Notes under the pieces: model-generated
The model's database searches: none
What the model was told of the DNA's origin: nothing
Seen by the model: only the letters and a program-made list of their open reading frames with translations
DNA from: Mycolicibacterium aurum
Lineage (GTDB): Bacteria; Actinomycetota; Actinomycetes; Mycobacteriales; Mycobacteriaceae
Assembly (NCBI GenBank): GCA_900078775.1
Contig: LT549889.1
Coordinates: 2,418,001-2,482,000, forward strand
Length of the DNA: 64,000 nt
Direction: 5' to 3'
Part shown: one piece after another, positions 42,482 to 53,027 of the stretch
How the letters are laid out: each line of letters opens with the position of its first letter
Numbering within the stretch: the first letter of the stretch is position 1
Program-made: the position numbers and the translations under genes

Positions 42482-42519
42482 ACACCTCGCCACCGACAAG
42501 ACACCTCGCCACCGACAAG
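42482..42519. repeat. 19-bp perfect tandem duplication
   Basis: ACACCTCGCCACCGACAAG occurs twice back to back (42482-42500 and 42501-42519) in the short gap between the DUF222 start and the uvrA stop. It lies in the presumed promoter or leader of the DUF222 gene, so copy number could alter expression. A slip-strand origin is likely. Confidence 0.9.
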
Positions 42520-42539
42520 CTGATGCGAAGAATGCGCCG

Positions 42540-45458
<2,919 letters not shown>

Positions 45459-45532
45459 CGGGGTTTCCTCCCAAGACAGAATTCACGGCCCATGCTAGGT
45501 GCCCCCACCGACAAGCTCGATAACGTGGCGGT

Positions 45533-46207
45533 ATGAGCACCCTCGTCGAGAACTACACCGGCCACGTCGACCCGGGCAGTGCAGCGCGGCGCACACTGCC
45601 GGCCGCGACCATCATCAAGGCCTCGGTGGGCCAGATGGACAACAACGCCTACCTGGTCACGTGTTCCGAGACCGGTAAGACGCTGCTGATCGACGCCGCC
45701 AACGATGCCGACCGGCTGATCGCGCTGATCAGGGAATACGCCCCCGATATCGCGCTGATCGTGACCAGCCACCAGCACTACGACCACTGGCAGGCGCTGG
45801 CCGCGGTGGCCGAGGCCACCGGCGCACCGACCGCGGCGCACGCGCTGGACGCCGAGCCGCTGCCGGTCAGCCCGGACAAGATCCTGGCCGACGGGGACAC
45901 CGTGACCGTCGGCAACCTCACCTTCGACGTCATTCACCTCCAGGGTCACACCGAGGGCTCGGTCGCCCTGGCGCTGCGCGGCGCCGACGGGGACACCACG
46001 CACCTGTTCACCGGGGACTGCCTGTTCCCGGGCGGGGTCGGCAAGACCTGGAAAGAGGGCGACTTCGAGCGGCTGCTCGGCGATGTGTCGAACAAGGTGT
46101 TCGACGTATACCCCGATTCGACGGTCGTCTATCCCGGGCACGGCGACGACACCACCGTCGGCGCCGAACGTCCTCACCTGACCGAATGGCGTGAGCGCGG
46201 CTGGTGA
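45533..46207 (+). CDS. metallo-beta-lactamase-fold hydrolase (glyoxalase II-like, Rv1637c-like)
   Basis: A 224-aa zinc hydrolase. The HxHxDH motif is SHQHYDH (residues about 82-88), with further ligands in LQGHTEGS, TGDCLF and YPGHGDDT, so all metal ligands of a glyoxalase II-type site are present. The substrate is unknown; thioester hydrolysis is the usual role. It diverges from uvrA as in M. tuberculosis and overlaps the next gene by 4 bp (GTGA). Confidence 0.9.
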   Translation: MSTLVENYTGHVDPGSAARRTLPAATIIKASVGQMDNNAYLVTCSETGKTLLIDAANDADRLIALIREYAPDIALIVTSHQHYDHWQALAAVAEATGAPTAAHALDAEPLPVSPDKILADGDTVTVGNLTFDVIHLQGHTEGSVALALRGADGDTTHLFTGDCLFPGGVGKTWKEGDFERLLGDVSNKVFDVYPDSTVVYPGHGDDTTVGAERPHLTEWRERGW

Positions 46208-46698
46208 GGCCGGTACCCGAGAAGCCCGGTCCGGGCCAGGAATCGGTGTGGGACTATCCCCGCCCGCCCCGGCTCGAGGAATTCCGCGGCTCGATCACCA
46301 TCGAGCTCGGCGGGGTCGAGATCGCCGCGACACAGCGGGGCTGGCGGGTGCTGGAGACCAGCCACCCACCGACCTATTACCTGCCCGCCGACTCCTTTCG
46401 GCCCGGCGTGCTGCGGGCCACCGCCGGTTCGTCCTGGTGTGAGTGGAAGGGACGGGCGAGCTACTTCGACCTGGTCTCCGGACGGACCGTGGCCCCGCGT
46501 GCGGCCTGGACCTACGCGGCACCGACCCGAGGTTTCGAACCCATCGCCGGGGCCGTCGCGGTGATGGCTGCGGCGGTGGACCGGTGCACTGTCAACGGCG
46601 AGACCGTCCTCCCCCAACCTGGCGGCTTCTACGGCGGTTGGATCACCAGCGGGGTGACCGGGCCGTTCAAGGGCGTCCCGGGGTCGATGGGCTGGTGA
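46204..46698 (+). CDS. DUF427 protein
   Basis: A 164-aa protein of the DUF427 (beta-barrel, nucleotidyltransferase-like annotation in some databases) family. Motifs seen are ETSHPPTYYLPADSF, SSWCEWKGRASYFD and AAWTYAAPTRGF, spread across one compact domain. The function is unknown. The GTG start at 46204 overlaps the MBL gene, so co-translation is likely. Its stop is 4 bp from the convergent oxidoreductase stop. Confidence 0.87.
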   Translation: MRPVPEKPGPGQESVWDYPRPPRLEEFRGSITIELGGVEIAATQRGWRVLETSHPPTYYLPADSFRPGVLRATAGSSWCEWKGRASYFDLVSGRTVAPRAAWTYAAPTRGFEPIAGAVAVMAAAVDRCTVNGETVLPQPGGFYGGWITSGVTGPFKGVPGSMGW

Positions 46699-46702
46699 GG
46701 CG

Positions 46703-47617
46703 TCAGAGCTCGGCGATCACCTGCTCGCCGAACCCGGCGATCACCTCGGTGGCGTGCGCGAGGCTGTCACCGGGCACCTGCACCTGGATCCAGGTCACCC
46801 CGAGGTCGGCGAGCTGCTGCACCCCGTCCAGGTGGGCGGACGGGTCGAAGGAGTCCGTGCCGGGCACCCCGCCGACGGCGTTGCTGAACGTGATGTCGAT
46901 CGCCTCGGGGTCACGGCCGACCGCATCGAGGCGGCGGCGCAGATCGTCGATGCCGGCCTTGAGCGTCTCCAGCGAGTCCATCGGGTCGGTGCGTGCGGTC
47001 TGCGCCAGCACCCCGGCGGCCGGGAACGGGCACCATCCGTCGCCGTGCTGGGCGACCCGGCGGCGGGCGGCCGCGGTGTTGCCGCCGATCCAGATCGGTG
47101 GCGCCTCGGCCGGGCGGGGGTGCGCGGTGATCCCCGAGGCGGTGAAGTGCCGGCCCTCGAAGCTGAGATCCTCACCGGCCCAGATGGCCCGAATGACGTG
47201 CAGCGCCTCTTCTACCAGTGCGCCGCGTTCTTCGAAATCGACGCCCAGCGCCGTGAATTCACGCTTCAGATAGCCGACGCCGACGGCGAGGGTGAACCGT
47301 CCGCCGGACAACAGGGCAAGTGTCGCACCGGCTTTGGCCACCACGAACGGATTCCGGTACGGCAGTACCACCACGTTGGGGATCAACCGCAGCGTGGAGG
47401 TGTGCGCGGCGGCAAAACCCATGGCCACGAACGGATCCAGCGCATCATGCCCACCGTGGTCCAGCCACTTCTGGGTGGGGGCAGGGTGATCGGTGAACCC
47501 GAACCCGGCGAACCCGGCGGCCTCGGCGGCGGCGGCCACCGCCGCCACACCCGCCCCGTCGACCAGTTCCGGGTTGTACGGGTGGCTGTGCATCGGGTGG
47601 GTGAACGCGAACTTCAT
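46703..47617 (-). CDS. F420-dependent LLM-class oxidoreductase
   Basis: A 304-aa TIM-barrel protein of the luciferase-like monooxygenase family; mycobacterial members usually use coenzyme F420. Typical blocks are AEAAGFAGFGFTDHPAP, LRLIPNVVVLPYRNPFVVAKAGATL, LSGGRFTLAVGVGYLKREF and PPIWIGGNTAAARRRVAQHGDGW. The substrate is unknown. The ATG at 47617 overlaps the upstream acyl-CoA dehydrogenase stop by 4 bp, suggesting a shared lipid-related pathway. Confidence 0.9.
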   Translation of the reverse strand: MKFAFTHPMHSHPYNPELVDGAGVAAVAAAAEAAGFAGFGFTDHPAPTQKWLDHGGHDALDPFVAMGFAAAHTSTLRLIPNVVVLPYRNPFVVAKAGATLALLSGGRFTLAVGVGYLKREFTALGVDFEERGALVEEALHVIRAIWAGEDLSFEGRHFTASGITAHPRPAEAPPIWIGGNTAAARRRVAQHGDGWCPFPAAGVLAQTARTDPMDSLETLKAGIDDLRRRLDAVGRDPEAIDITFSNAVGGVPGTDSFDPSAHLDGVQQLADLGVTWIQVQVPGDSLAHATEVIAGFGEQVIAEL

Positions 47618-48774
47618 CGGACCCCCTGCGGCGGTGTGTAGCTCGGTCGCGGTAACCCGAGGGCCTGCGCGGCGATCATGTTGCGGAACACCTCCAGGGT
47701 TCCGCCGTAGATACCGGTCGGGGACGCCAACCGGTAGATGTACTCGGCTCCCCCGTCATCGGCGGCGCCGGCCGCCCCCTCGGGCAGTGCCCCGGCGGTG
47801 CCGAGGATGTCCATCAGGTCCGGTGCGATGTCGCGCATGGTCTGCGCGATGGCGATCCGGCCGTACATGTCCGGTGCGCTCATGGCGGCCTCCAGCCGGG
47901 CCACTGCGCGGCCGAGCCGGTAGTCCGGTTCGACGATGCCCGCGATGCGGTCCAACGCGGTGGCCGTCAGCGTGATGTGCTCGGTCATGGTGGCCAGCTT
48001 CTGCAGACCGCCGTCGTCGCGCGCGAAGGTGCCGTGCTCGGCGTTGAGCGCCTCCCGCAGCACGGCCCAGCCGCCGTCGACCGGGCCGATGCGGTGATCG
48101 TCGCCGACCCGGACGTCGGTGTAGAAGGTGATGTTGGTGCGGTCGCCGTCCACGGTGCGGATGGGCTGGATCTCCACCCCCGGGGAGTCCAGCGGCACCA
48201 GGAACATGGTGAGGCTCCGGTGCTTCGGCGCGGCCGGGTCGGTGTTGGTGATCAGGAAGACGTACTGGGCGTTGTGCGCGTTCGAGGTGAACATCTTGGA
48301 GCCGTTCACGATCCAGCCGGATCCGTCGGCGTCACGCACGGCGCGGGTCTTGCAGGTGGCCACGTCGGAGCCACCCTCGGGTTCGGTGTAGCCCAGGCAC
48401 AGCCGGCGCTCGCCGGAGAGCACGCCGGGCAGGATGCGCTCGACGAGTTCCGGTGCACCGAAGGCCTGTACCGATTTGGCCACCATCACCGTTGTGCCCC
48501 AATGGAACCAGGGTGTGCCGGCGCGGCCGATCTCCAACTCCCAGATCCGGCGGCGCACCGCGCTGAACCCGCCCTCGGCCTCGGGCAGAAAGTCGGCAGC
48601 CAGGTAACCGGCCGCACCGAGCGCCAAATGCACTGTCTCGTCGAAGTTCTCGCCGGTCTCCCGGTCCCGTCGGATCACCTCGTCGGTGACCACCCGGGCC
48701 AGGAACTCACGCAGCTCCTGCTGGAACGCCCGATCCTCCGGCGACAGTTCGACGTGCGAGAAATCCACCCGCAT
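47614..48774 (-). CDS. acyl-CoA dehydrogenase (FadE-type)
   Basis: A 386-aa FAD enzyme. The FAD-binding block is LGYTEPEGGSDVATCKTRAV, the middle domain is KMFTSNAHNAQYVFLITN, and the C-terminus contains EYIYRLASPTGIYGGTLEVFRNMIA. The expected general base lies in the TGIYGGTLEVFRN loop, where Glu is present. It resembles steroid- or long-chain-type FadE proteins of mycobacteria. It starts at the ATG at 48774 and is translationally coupled to the F420-dependent enzyme. Confidence 0.9.
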   Translation of the reverse strand: MRVDFSHVELSPEDRAFQQELREFLARVVTDEVIRRDRETGENFDETVHLALGAAGYLAADFLPEAEGGFSAVRRRIWELEIGRAGTPWFHWGTTVMVAKSVQAFGAPELVERILPGVLSGERRLCLGYTEPEGGSDVATCKTRAVRDADGSGWIVNGSKMFTSNAHNAQYVFLITNTDPAAPKHRSLTMFLVPLDSPGVEIQPIRTVDGDRTNITFYTDVRVGDDHRIGPVDGGWAVLREALNAEHGTFARDDGGLQKLATMTEHITLTATALDRIAGIVEPDYRLGRAVARLEAAMSAPDMYGRIAIAQTMRDIAPDLMDILGTAGALPEGAAGAADDGGAEYIYRLASPTGIYGGTLEVFRNMIAAQALGLPRPSYTPPQGVR

Positions 48775-48825
48775 ACCGTGACACTGTCACGACTATTTGT
48801 AAAGCATCACGGGTGCCGGAAGCGC

Positions 48826-48863
48826 CGAGGCCCGGCGCCACCGGAGGGTGGCACCGGGCCTCG
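48826..48863 (-). terminator. strong GC hairpin after the stress-protein gene
   Basis: A 17-bp stem with one mismatch (arms 48826-48842 and 48847-48863) and a GGAG tetraloop, 19 bp downstream of the universal stress protein stop. There is no U tract, so it would be an I-shaped terminator of the kind proposed for mycobacteria. It also shields the acyl-CoA dehydrogenase promoter region. Confidence 0.6.
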
Positions 48864-48881
48864 GCCTGGTGTCTGAAGAGA

Positions 48882-49325
48882 TCAGGAAGTGTGCACGATC
48901 AGCACATCGACCTTCGACCGGCGGGCCACGTTGGCCGGCACCGAGCCGAGCAGCCGGCCCGCGATGGTGCTCAGACCGACGTTACCGACGACGAGCAGGT
49001 CGGCCTTCTCGGACTCGGCGAGATCGACCAGGGCGTCCACCGGCGCGCCGACGATGGCCTTCTCCACCACCTCGGTGGCACCGGCGGCCTTGGCACGGTC
49101 GGTCGCCTCGCGCAGGATGGCGTAGATCGGGGCGTTGCCGGTGGCCTTGTAGCCCTCGTCCTTGAGGACATCGGCGGCGTGATGATCCTCGTTCTGCGGG
49201 AAGTACGCGGTCGCGACGATGACCTTCGCGCCCGATCCCGCGGCGATCTCCCCGGCGCGGTCCACTGCCCGCAGCGACGAATCCGATCCGTCCGTGCCGA
49301 CCACCACGGTCTTATAGGCGCTCAT
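48882..49325 (-). CDS. universal stress protein (Rv1636-like, cAMP/ATP-binding)
   Basis: A 147-aa single-domain UspA protein. It starts MSAYKTVVVGTDGSDSSLRA. The nucleotide motif G-x2-G-x9-G-S is present (GNVGLSTIAGRLLGS, about residues 114-128). The M. tuberculosis homologue Rv1636 is known to bind cAMP, and this window also encodes a cyclase. It is cytoplasmic. Upstream (49326-49626) is a 300-bp gap shared with the divergent SDR gene. Confidence 0.93.
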   Translation of the reverse strand: MSAYKTVVVGTDGSDSSLRAVDRAGEIAAGSGAKVIVATAYFPQNEDHHAADVLKDEGYKATGNAPIYAILREATDRAKAAGATEVVEKAIVGAPVDALVDLAESEKADLLVVGNVGLSTIAGRLLGSVPANVARRSKVDVLIVHTS

Positions 49326-49626
49326 TCATGCCCTCCCAATGTCGATTGCTACATCGAATGTCAAGCCACCCGAGACCCTATCCCGATGCGCGACGGCCTT
49401 GGGTCCGATTCACGAACACACGGCGCGTCGAACGGCCTTCGGACGGCACTGTTCGAGTGTCGATGCTAGCTGGTGACGGGACTCCGGCGACCCTTCCGTG
49501 AGCAAAGCGACGGTGTGGTTTCCACCGCGACCGCCATCACAGATCCGGCCCCGCGGGCGGTTCGACGATGATGTTGCCACGACGCCAATTTCGCCCGCTT
49601 CCCGAGGCCACCCTTATGGTGAGGGG
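49326..49626. other. divergent intergenic region, no gene found
   Basis: About 300 bp between the stress-protein and SDR starts. It should hold both promoters. I found no reliable operator; a DosR-like GGGACT...GACCC string at 49478-49495 fails the palindrome test. No RNA gene or coding sequence is supported. Confidence 0.6.
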
Positions 49627-50490
49627 GTGGCTGACGCACGTGGGACATACGCGATCACTGGTTCGGCATCGGGCATGGGCTGGAACGCGGCCCGCAAGCT
49701 GCGCGAGCAGGGACACCGGGTGATCGGAGTCGATCTCAAGGACGCGGACGTCATCGCCGACCTCTCGACACCGGAGGGCCGCCGGGCCGCGGCCGAAGAG
49801 GTGCTGGCCGCCGCCGACGGCGTGCTCGACGGGGCCGTGCTGGCCGCCGGCCTGGGGCCCGGATCGGGCAAGGGCCGCAATGAACTGATCGCCCAGGTGA
49901 ACTTCCTCGGCGTGGTCGAACCCCTGACGGCGTGGCGCCCGGCGCTGGCCAAGGCCGACCGCGCGAAGGTCGTGGTGATCTCCAGCAACTCGACCACCAC
50001 GGTGCCCGTGGTGCCCCGGCGCACCATCAACGCCCTGCTCACACACGACCCGGACAAGGCGGTCCGCAGCATCCGACTGCTGGGACAACGGGGTTCGGCG
50101 ATCATGTACGCGGCGTCGAAGATCGCGCTCAGCCGCTGGGTCCGCACGCAGGCGGTGTCCGCCGACTGGGCGGGGGCCGGAATCCGGCTCAATGCCCTGG
50201 CGCCCGGGGCGATCCTGACCCCGCTGCTGGAGGCTCAGCTGGCCCAGCCCATGGAGGGCAAGGCGGTTCGCAAGTTCCCGGTGCCCATCGGCGGCTTCGG
50301 CGCCCCCGAGCAACTGGCGGACTGGATGTGCTTCATGCTGTCCGACTCCGCCGATTTCCTGTGCGGCAGCGTCATTTTCGTCGACGGCGGCACCGATGCG
50401 TTCTTCCGTCCCGGTGACTGGCCGCGCCCGATCCCAGCGCGCGGACTGCCCCGCTACCTGTGGAAGTTCGCCCGCGGCCCGCAGCGCTGA
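49627..50490 (+). CDS. short-chain dehydrogenase/reductase
   Basis: A 287-aa classical-type SDR, probably NAD(P)(H)-dependent. The cofactor motif TGSASGMG (residues 11-18), NAG-like AAGLGPG, active-site Ser in ISSNSTT, and Tyr-Lys in YAASK are all present. The C-terminus ends FVDGGTDAFFRPGDWP, close to mycobacterial steroid or hydroxyacyl-type SDRs. The start is the GTG at 49627 after a G-rich run; upstream in-frame sequence is not conserved. The stop is 1 bp from the convergent hydrolase stop. Confidence 0.9.
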   Translation: MADARGTYAITGSASGMGWNAARKLREQGHRVIGVDLKDADVIADLSTPEGRRAAAEEVLAAADGVLDGAVLAAGLGPGSGKGRNELIAQVNFLGVVEPLTAWRPALAKADRAKVVVISSNSTTTVPVVPRRTINALLTHDPDKAVRSIRLLGQRGSAIMYAASKIALSRWVRTQAVSADWAGAGIRLNALAPGAILTPLLEAQLAQPMEGKAVRKFPVPIGGFGAPEQLADWMCFMLSDSADFLCGSVIFVDGGTDAFFRPGDWPRPIPARGLPRYLWKFARGPQR

Positions 50491-50491
50491 G

Positions 50492-51492
50492 CTACAGGTA
50501 CCGGCTCAGGAAGTCGGTCACGCCGCGCCGGAAGTCCACCATGGCGGGCGACTTCGTCATCAACCCGTCGGCGGCGTGGTACATGCCCGTGACGGTGACC
50601 ACCTCGCACGGCACCCCGCAGTCCTGCAGCCGCCGGGCGTAGTCGATCGATTCGTCGTAGAGCAGGTCCAGGTCGCCCACCCCGACCCAGGCCGGCGCCA
50701 GCCCGGACAGATCCTCGCGGCGCGCGGGGCGGCGTAGCGGGGCGCGTCGGACACCCGGGGTGCCCGGCCCAGATACGACGTCCAGGCGAACAGGTTCGAC
50801 CGCTGCGGCCAGAGGAACCTGCCGCGGCCCGGTTGGTCGCGCAGTGTGGTGCGGTCGTCGACAGCCGGGTAGGCCAACGCCTGGGCGCGCAACGTGATGC
50901 CCTCGTCGCGGGCCCGCTGGGCGACGGCGGCGGCCAGTCCGCCACCCGCGCTGGATCCGGTCACCGCGATGCGGTCCGGGTCGATGCCGATCTCGTCGGC
51001 GTGCTCACGCATCCAGTGCAGGGTGGTCATGCAGTCGTCCAGCGGCGCCGGGAACGGGTGTTCGGGTGCCAGCCGATAGTCCGGTGACACCACGACGGCC
51101 CCGAGTTCGCGGGCCAGCGTGCCGCACCGGGCCGCCTCGTTCTTGGGGGTACCGAAGATGAATCCGCCCCCGTGGAGGTACAGCACGCCGGGGCGCGGTG
51201 CCGCGGCACCGGACTCCGCCGGCCGGGTGATCAGCACCTCGAGGTTCGGTCCGATCCTGCGGTCGGTCGCCTCGACGCCTTCGCCGGGCTGCGATTCGAT
51301 GCTGTTGAACCAGCGCGCCAGGCGCAGCGACCGCGGGCCGTGGCTGGTGGTGAGCAGCGGCAACAGCGGGTTCCGCAGTTCCGGGGCGACGCGGTCCAGC
51401 GCCGAGTTCAGGTCCCGGTAGCGCCGCAGCGCGGACCAGCCGCCGAGTGCGAGCCCGCCGAATGTGGTTGTCGCCAGCAGTTTCTTTCGCAC
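50492..51492 (-). pseudogene. HSL-family alpha/beta hydrolase (lipase/esterase), frameshifted near codon 256
   Basis: From the GTG at 51490-51492, about 256 codons encode a hormone-sensitive-lipase-type hydrolase with oxyanion motif HGGG (residues 107-110) and nucleophile Ser181 (GSSAGG). After PRYAAP the homology continues in the next frame as RREDLSGLAPAWVGVGDL, on to GMYHAADGLM, ending at 50492; that part holds the likely catalytic Asp and His. The downstream frame starts one base early, so one base (probably a G of CCGGCG) is missing at 50721-50730. A true pseudogene or a sequencing error are both possible. Confidence 0.87.
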
Positions 51493-51518
51493 TGCCGAAG
51501 GTTAGCGCCCGCCGGTCA

Positions 51519-52742
51519 TCAGTCCCCGGCCAACGCCTGCACCGGGACGCTCTTCCATCCGAACACGTTGGGCATCTTCACCCGCTCCAGACCGGCCTCC
51601 TCGACTTCGTACTCGGGCAGCAGGTCCAGCAGGACGTCGAGCGCGATACGTCCCTCCAGTCGGGCCAGCGCCGCTCCCAGGCAACTGTGGATGCCGTAGC
51701 CGAAACCGAGGTTGTGACCCTGTACCTTCCGGGTGATGTCGAACCGGTCAGGGTCGTCGAAGGCACGCTCGTCGCGAGTGGCCGACCCGTTGATGAGCAT
51801 GACGGCGCTGGCTCTCGGGATGGTCACCCCGTGCAGCTCCACCTCTACGTTGCTCCATCGAATGTTGTATTGGGACGGCCCCTCATAGCGCAGCAGCTCT
51901 TCGAACGCCGACGGAATGAGACTGCGGTCGGTTCGGAGCATCTGCCACTGTTCCGGGTTCCTGGCGAACAGCACGGCCGCGCTGCCGATCAGCTTCGTCA
52001 CCGTCTCGGCACCGGCACCACCGAGCAGCGATGCGAACGCCGCGATCTCGAAGTCGCTGAGCCGGGTGATACGACCGTCGTCCCGTTCGACTTCCACCTC
52101 GATCAGTCGCGAGATCATGTCGTCCTGCGGGTGGGTGCGTTTGTGTTGGACCAGCTCGAAGTAGTAGCTCCACATCGCGACAGCCGCCTCACGACTCGCC
52201 GGTGTGCTCAGCGCGGTTCCGGGTTCACGTTCCAGGAGTCCGTCCACCCAGTGCCGGATCTGCTGGCGGCCCTCGGCCGGCACCCCGAGCATGGTGGTGA
52301 TGATCTCGACGGGAAACAGGGCTGAGAAGTCCTGCACCGCATCGAAGGAACGCAGATCGATCCGTTCGGCGATACCGGTGATGATGTCCCGGATCGTCGG
52401 CTCCAGCTTGGCGATGGCGCGAGGGGTGAACACCTTGTTGACCAAGGAGCGCATCTGGGTGTGCTGTGGTGGGTCCATCATGATGATGACGTCGCGGGGT
52501 ATCAACGCGTTCGGGTCGATGAAGTGGTCGAGCGTGACGCCCTTGGTCGACGAGAAGGTCTTGTGATCCTTCATGGCCGGCGCCACGTCGGCGTATCGAG
52601 ACAGCGCCCAGAAGTCGTATCGGCCACTGCGATAGACCGGAGCGTGGTCGCGGAGCAGTCGGTAGGTGTCGAACGGGTCGTTGAAGAAGTCGTCTGAGAA
52701 CGGGTCGAATTCGATGTTCGTCGGCACCGCGGACGTGTTCAC
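51519..52742 (-). CDS. cytochrome P450
   Basis: A 407-aa soluble bacterial P450. The haem-binding loop is FGYGIHSCLG with ligand Cys354, the K-helix ExxR is EELLR, and the I-helix oxygen motif is GGAGAETV with the acid-alcohol pair Glu-Thr. The substrate is unknown; the AGAET variant and the helix layout are like mycobacterial CYP families acting on lipids or terpenes. The start is the GTG at 52740-52742. The hydrolase gene lies 26 bp downstream, so the two may share a pathway. Confidence 0.93.
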   Translation of the reverse strand: MNTSAVPTNIEFDPFSDDFFNDPFDTYRLLRDHAPVYRSGRYDFWALSRYADVAPAMKDHKTFSSTKGVTLDHFIDPNALIPRDVIIMMDPPQHTQMRSLVNKVFTPRAIAKLEPTIRDIITGIAERIDLRSFDAVQDFSALFPVEIITTMLGVPAEGRQQIRHWVDGLLEREPGTALSTPASREAAVAMWSYYFELVQHKRTHPQDDMISRLIEVEVERDDGRITRLSDFEIAAFASLLGGAGAETVTKLIGSAAVLFARNPEQWQMLRTDRSLIPSAFEELLRYEGPSQYNIRWSNVEVELHGVTIPRASAVMLINGSATRDERAFDDPDRFDITRKVQGHNLGFGYGIHSCLGAALARLEGRIALDVLLDLLPEYEVEEAGLERVKMPNVFGWKSVPVQALAGD

Positions 52743-52896
52743 CAGCGCTCCTCAACTACAACGAGAATAGATGTACCCGTAGAAGAGAATGCCCGCTTTC
52801 AGGCGGTTACGGTCAGGAACTCTGAAACGCGCAGACGGTCACATGCGCACAGCGCGGTAGCGGCCACCGGAGTGACCCCTACCGCGCTGATACCCG

Positions 52897-52967
52897 AGCG
52901 AGTGACGGGATTCGAACCCGTGTAGACGGCTTTGCAGGCCGGTGCCTAGCCACTCAGCCACACCCGC
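52897..52967 (-). tRNA. tRNA-Cys (GCA)
   Basis: The minus strand folds as a 71-nt cloverleaf: acceptor GCGGGTG with CACTCGC (one G-U pair), D arm GGCTGAGTGGCTAGGC, anticodon loop CTGCAAA giving anticodon GCA, and T loop GGTTCGAATCC. U73 is the expected discriminator for cysteine. CCA is not encoded. Confidence 0.95.
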
Positions 52968-53027
52968 AGCAGTGACCAACCTGCCACGGGGTGACCGACG
53001 TGTACATCGTTGCGATCGCCGTGATCG

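Noticed and set aside
45459..45532. LexA box upstream of uvrA
   Set aside because: No TCGAAC or GTTCGA pair was found in the 74-bp divergent gap. Regulation could lie elsewhere.
49450..49465. GTTCGA half of a LexA box
   Set aside because: Only one half-site is present; the second arm is missing.
49478..49495. DosR-like string GGGACTCCGGCGACCCTT upstream of the SDR gene
   Set aside because: The second half does not mirror the first, and the spacing does not match the dormancy-box palindrome.
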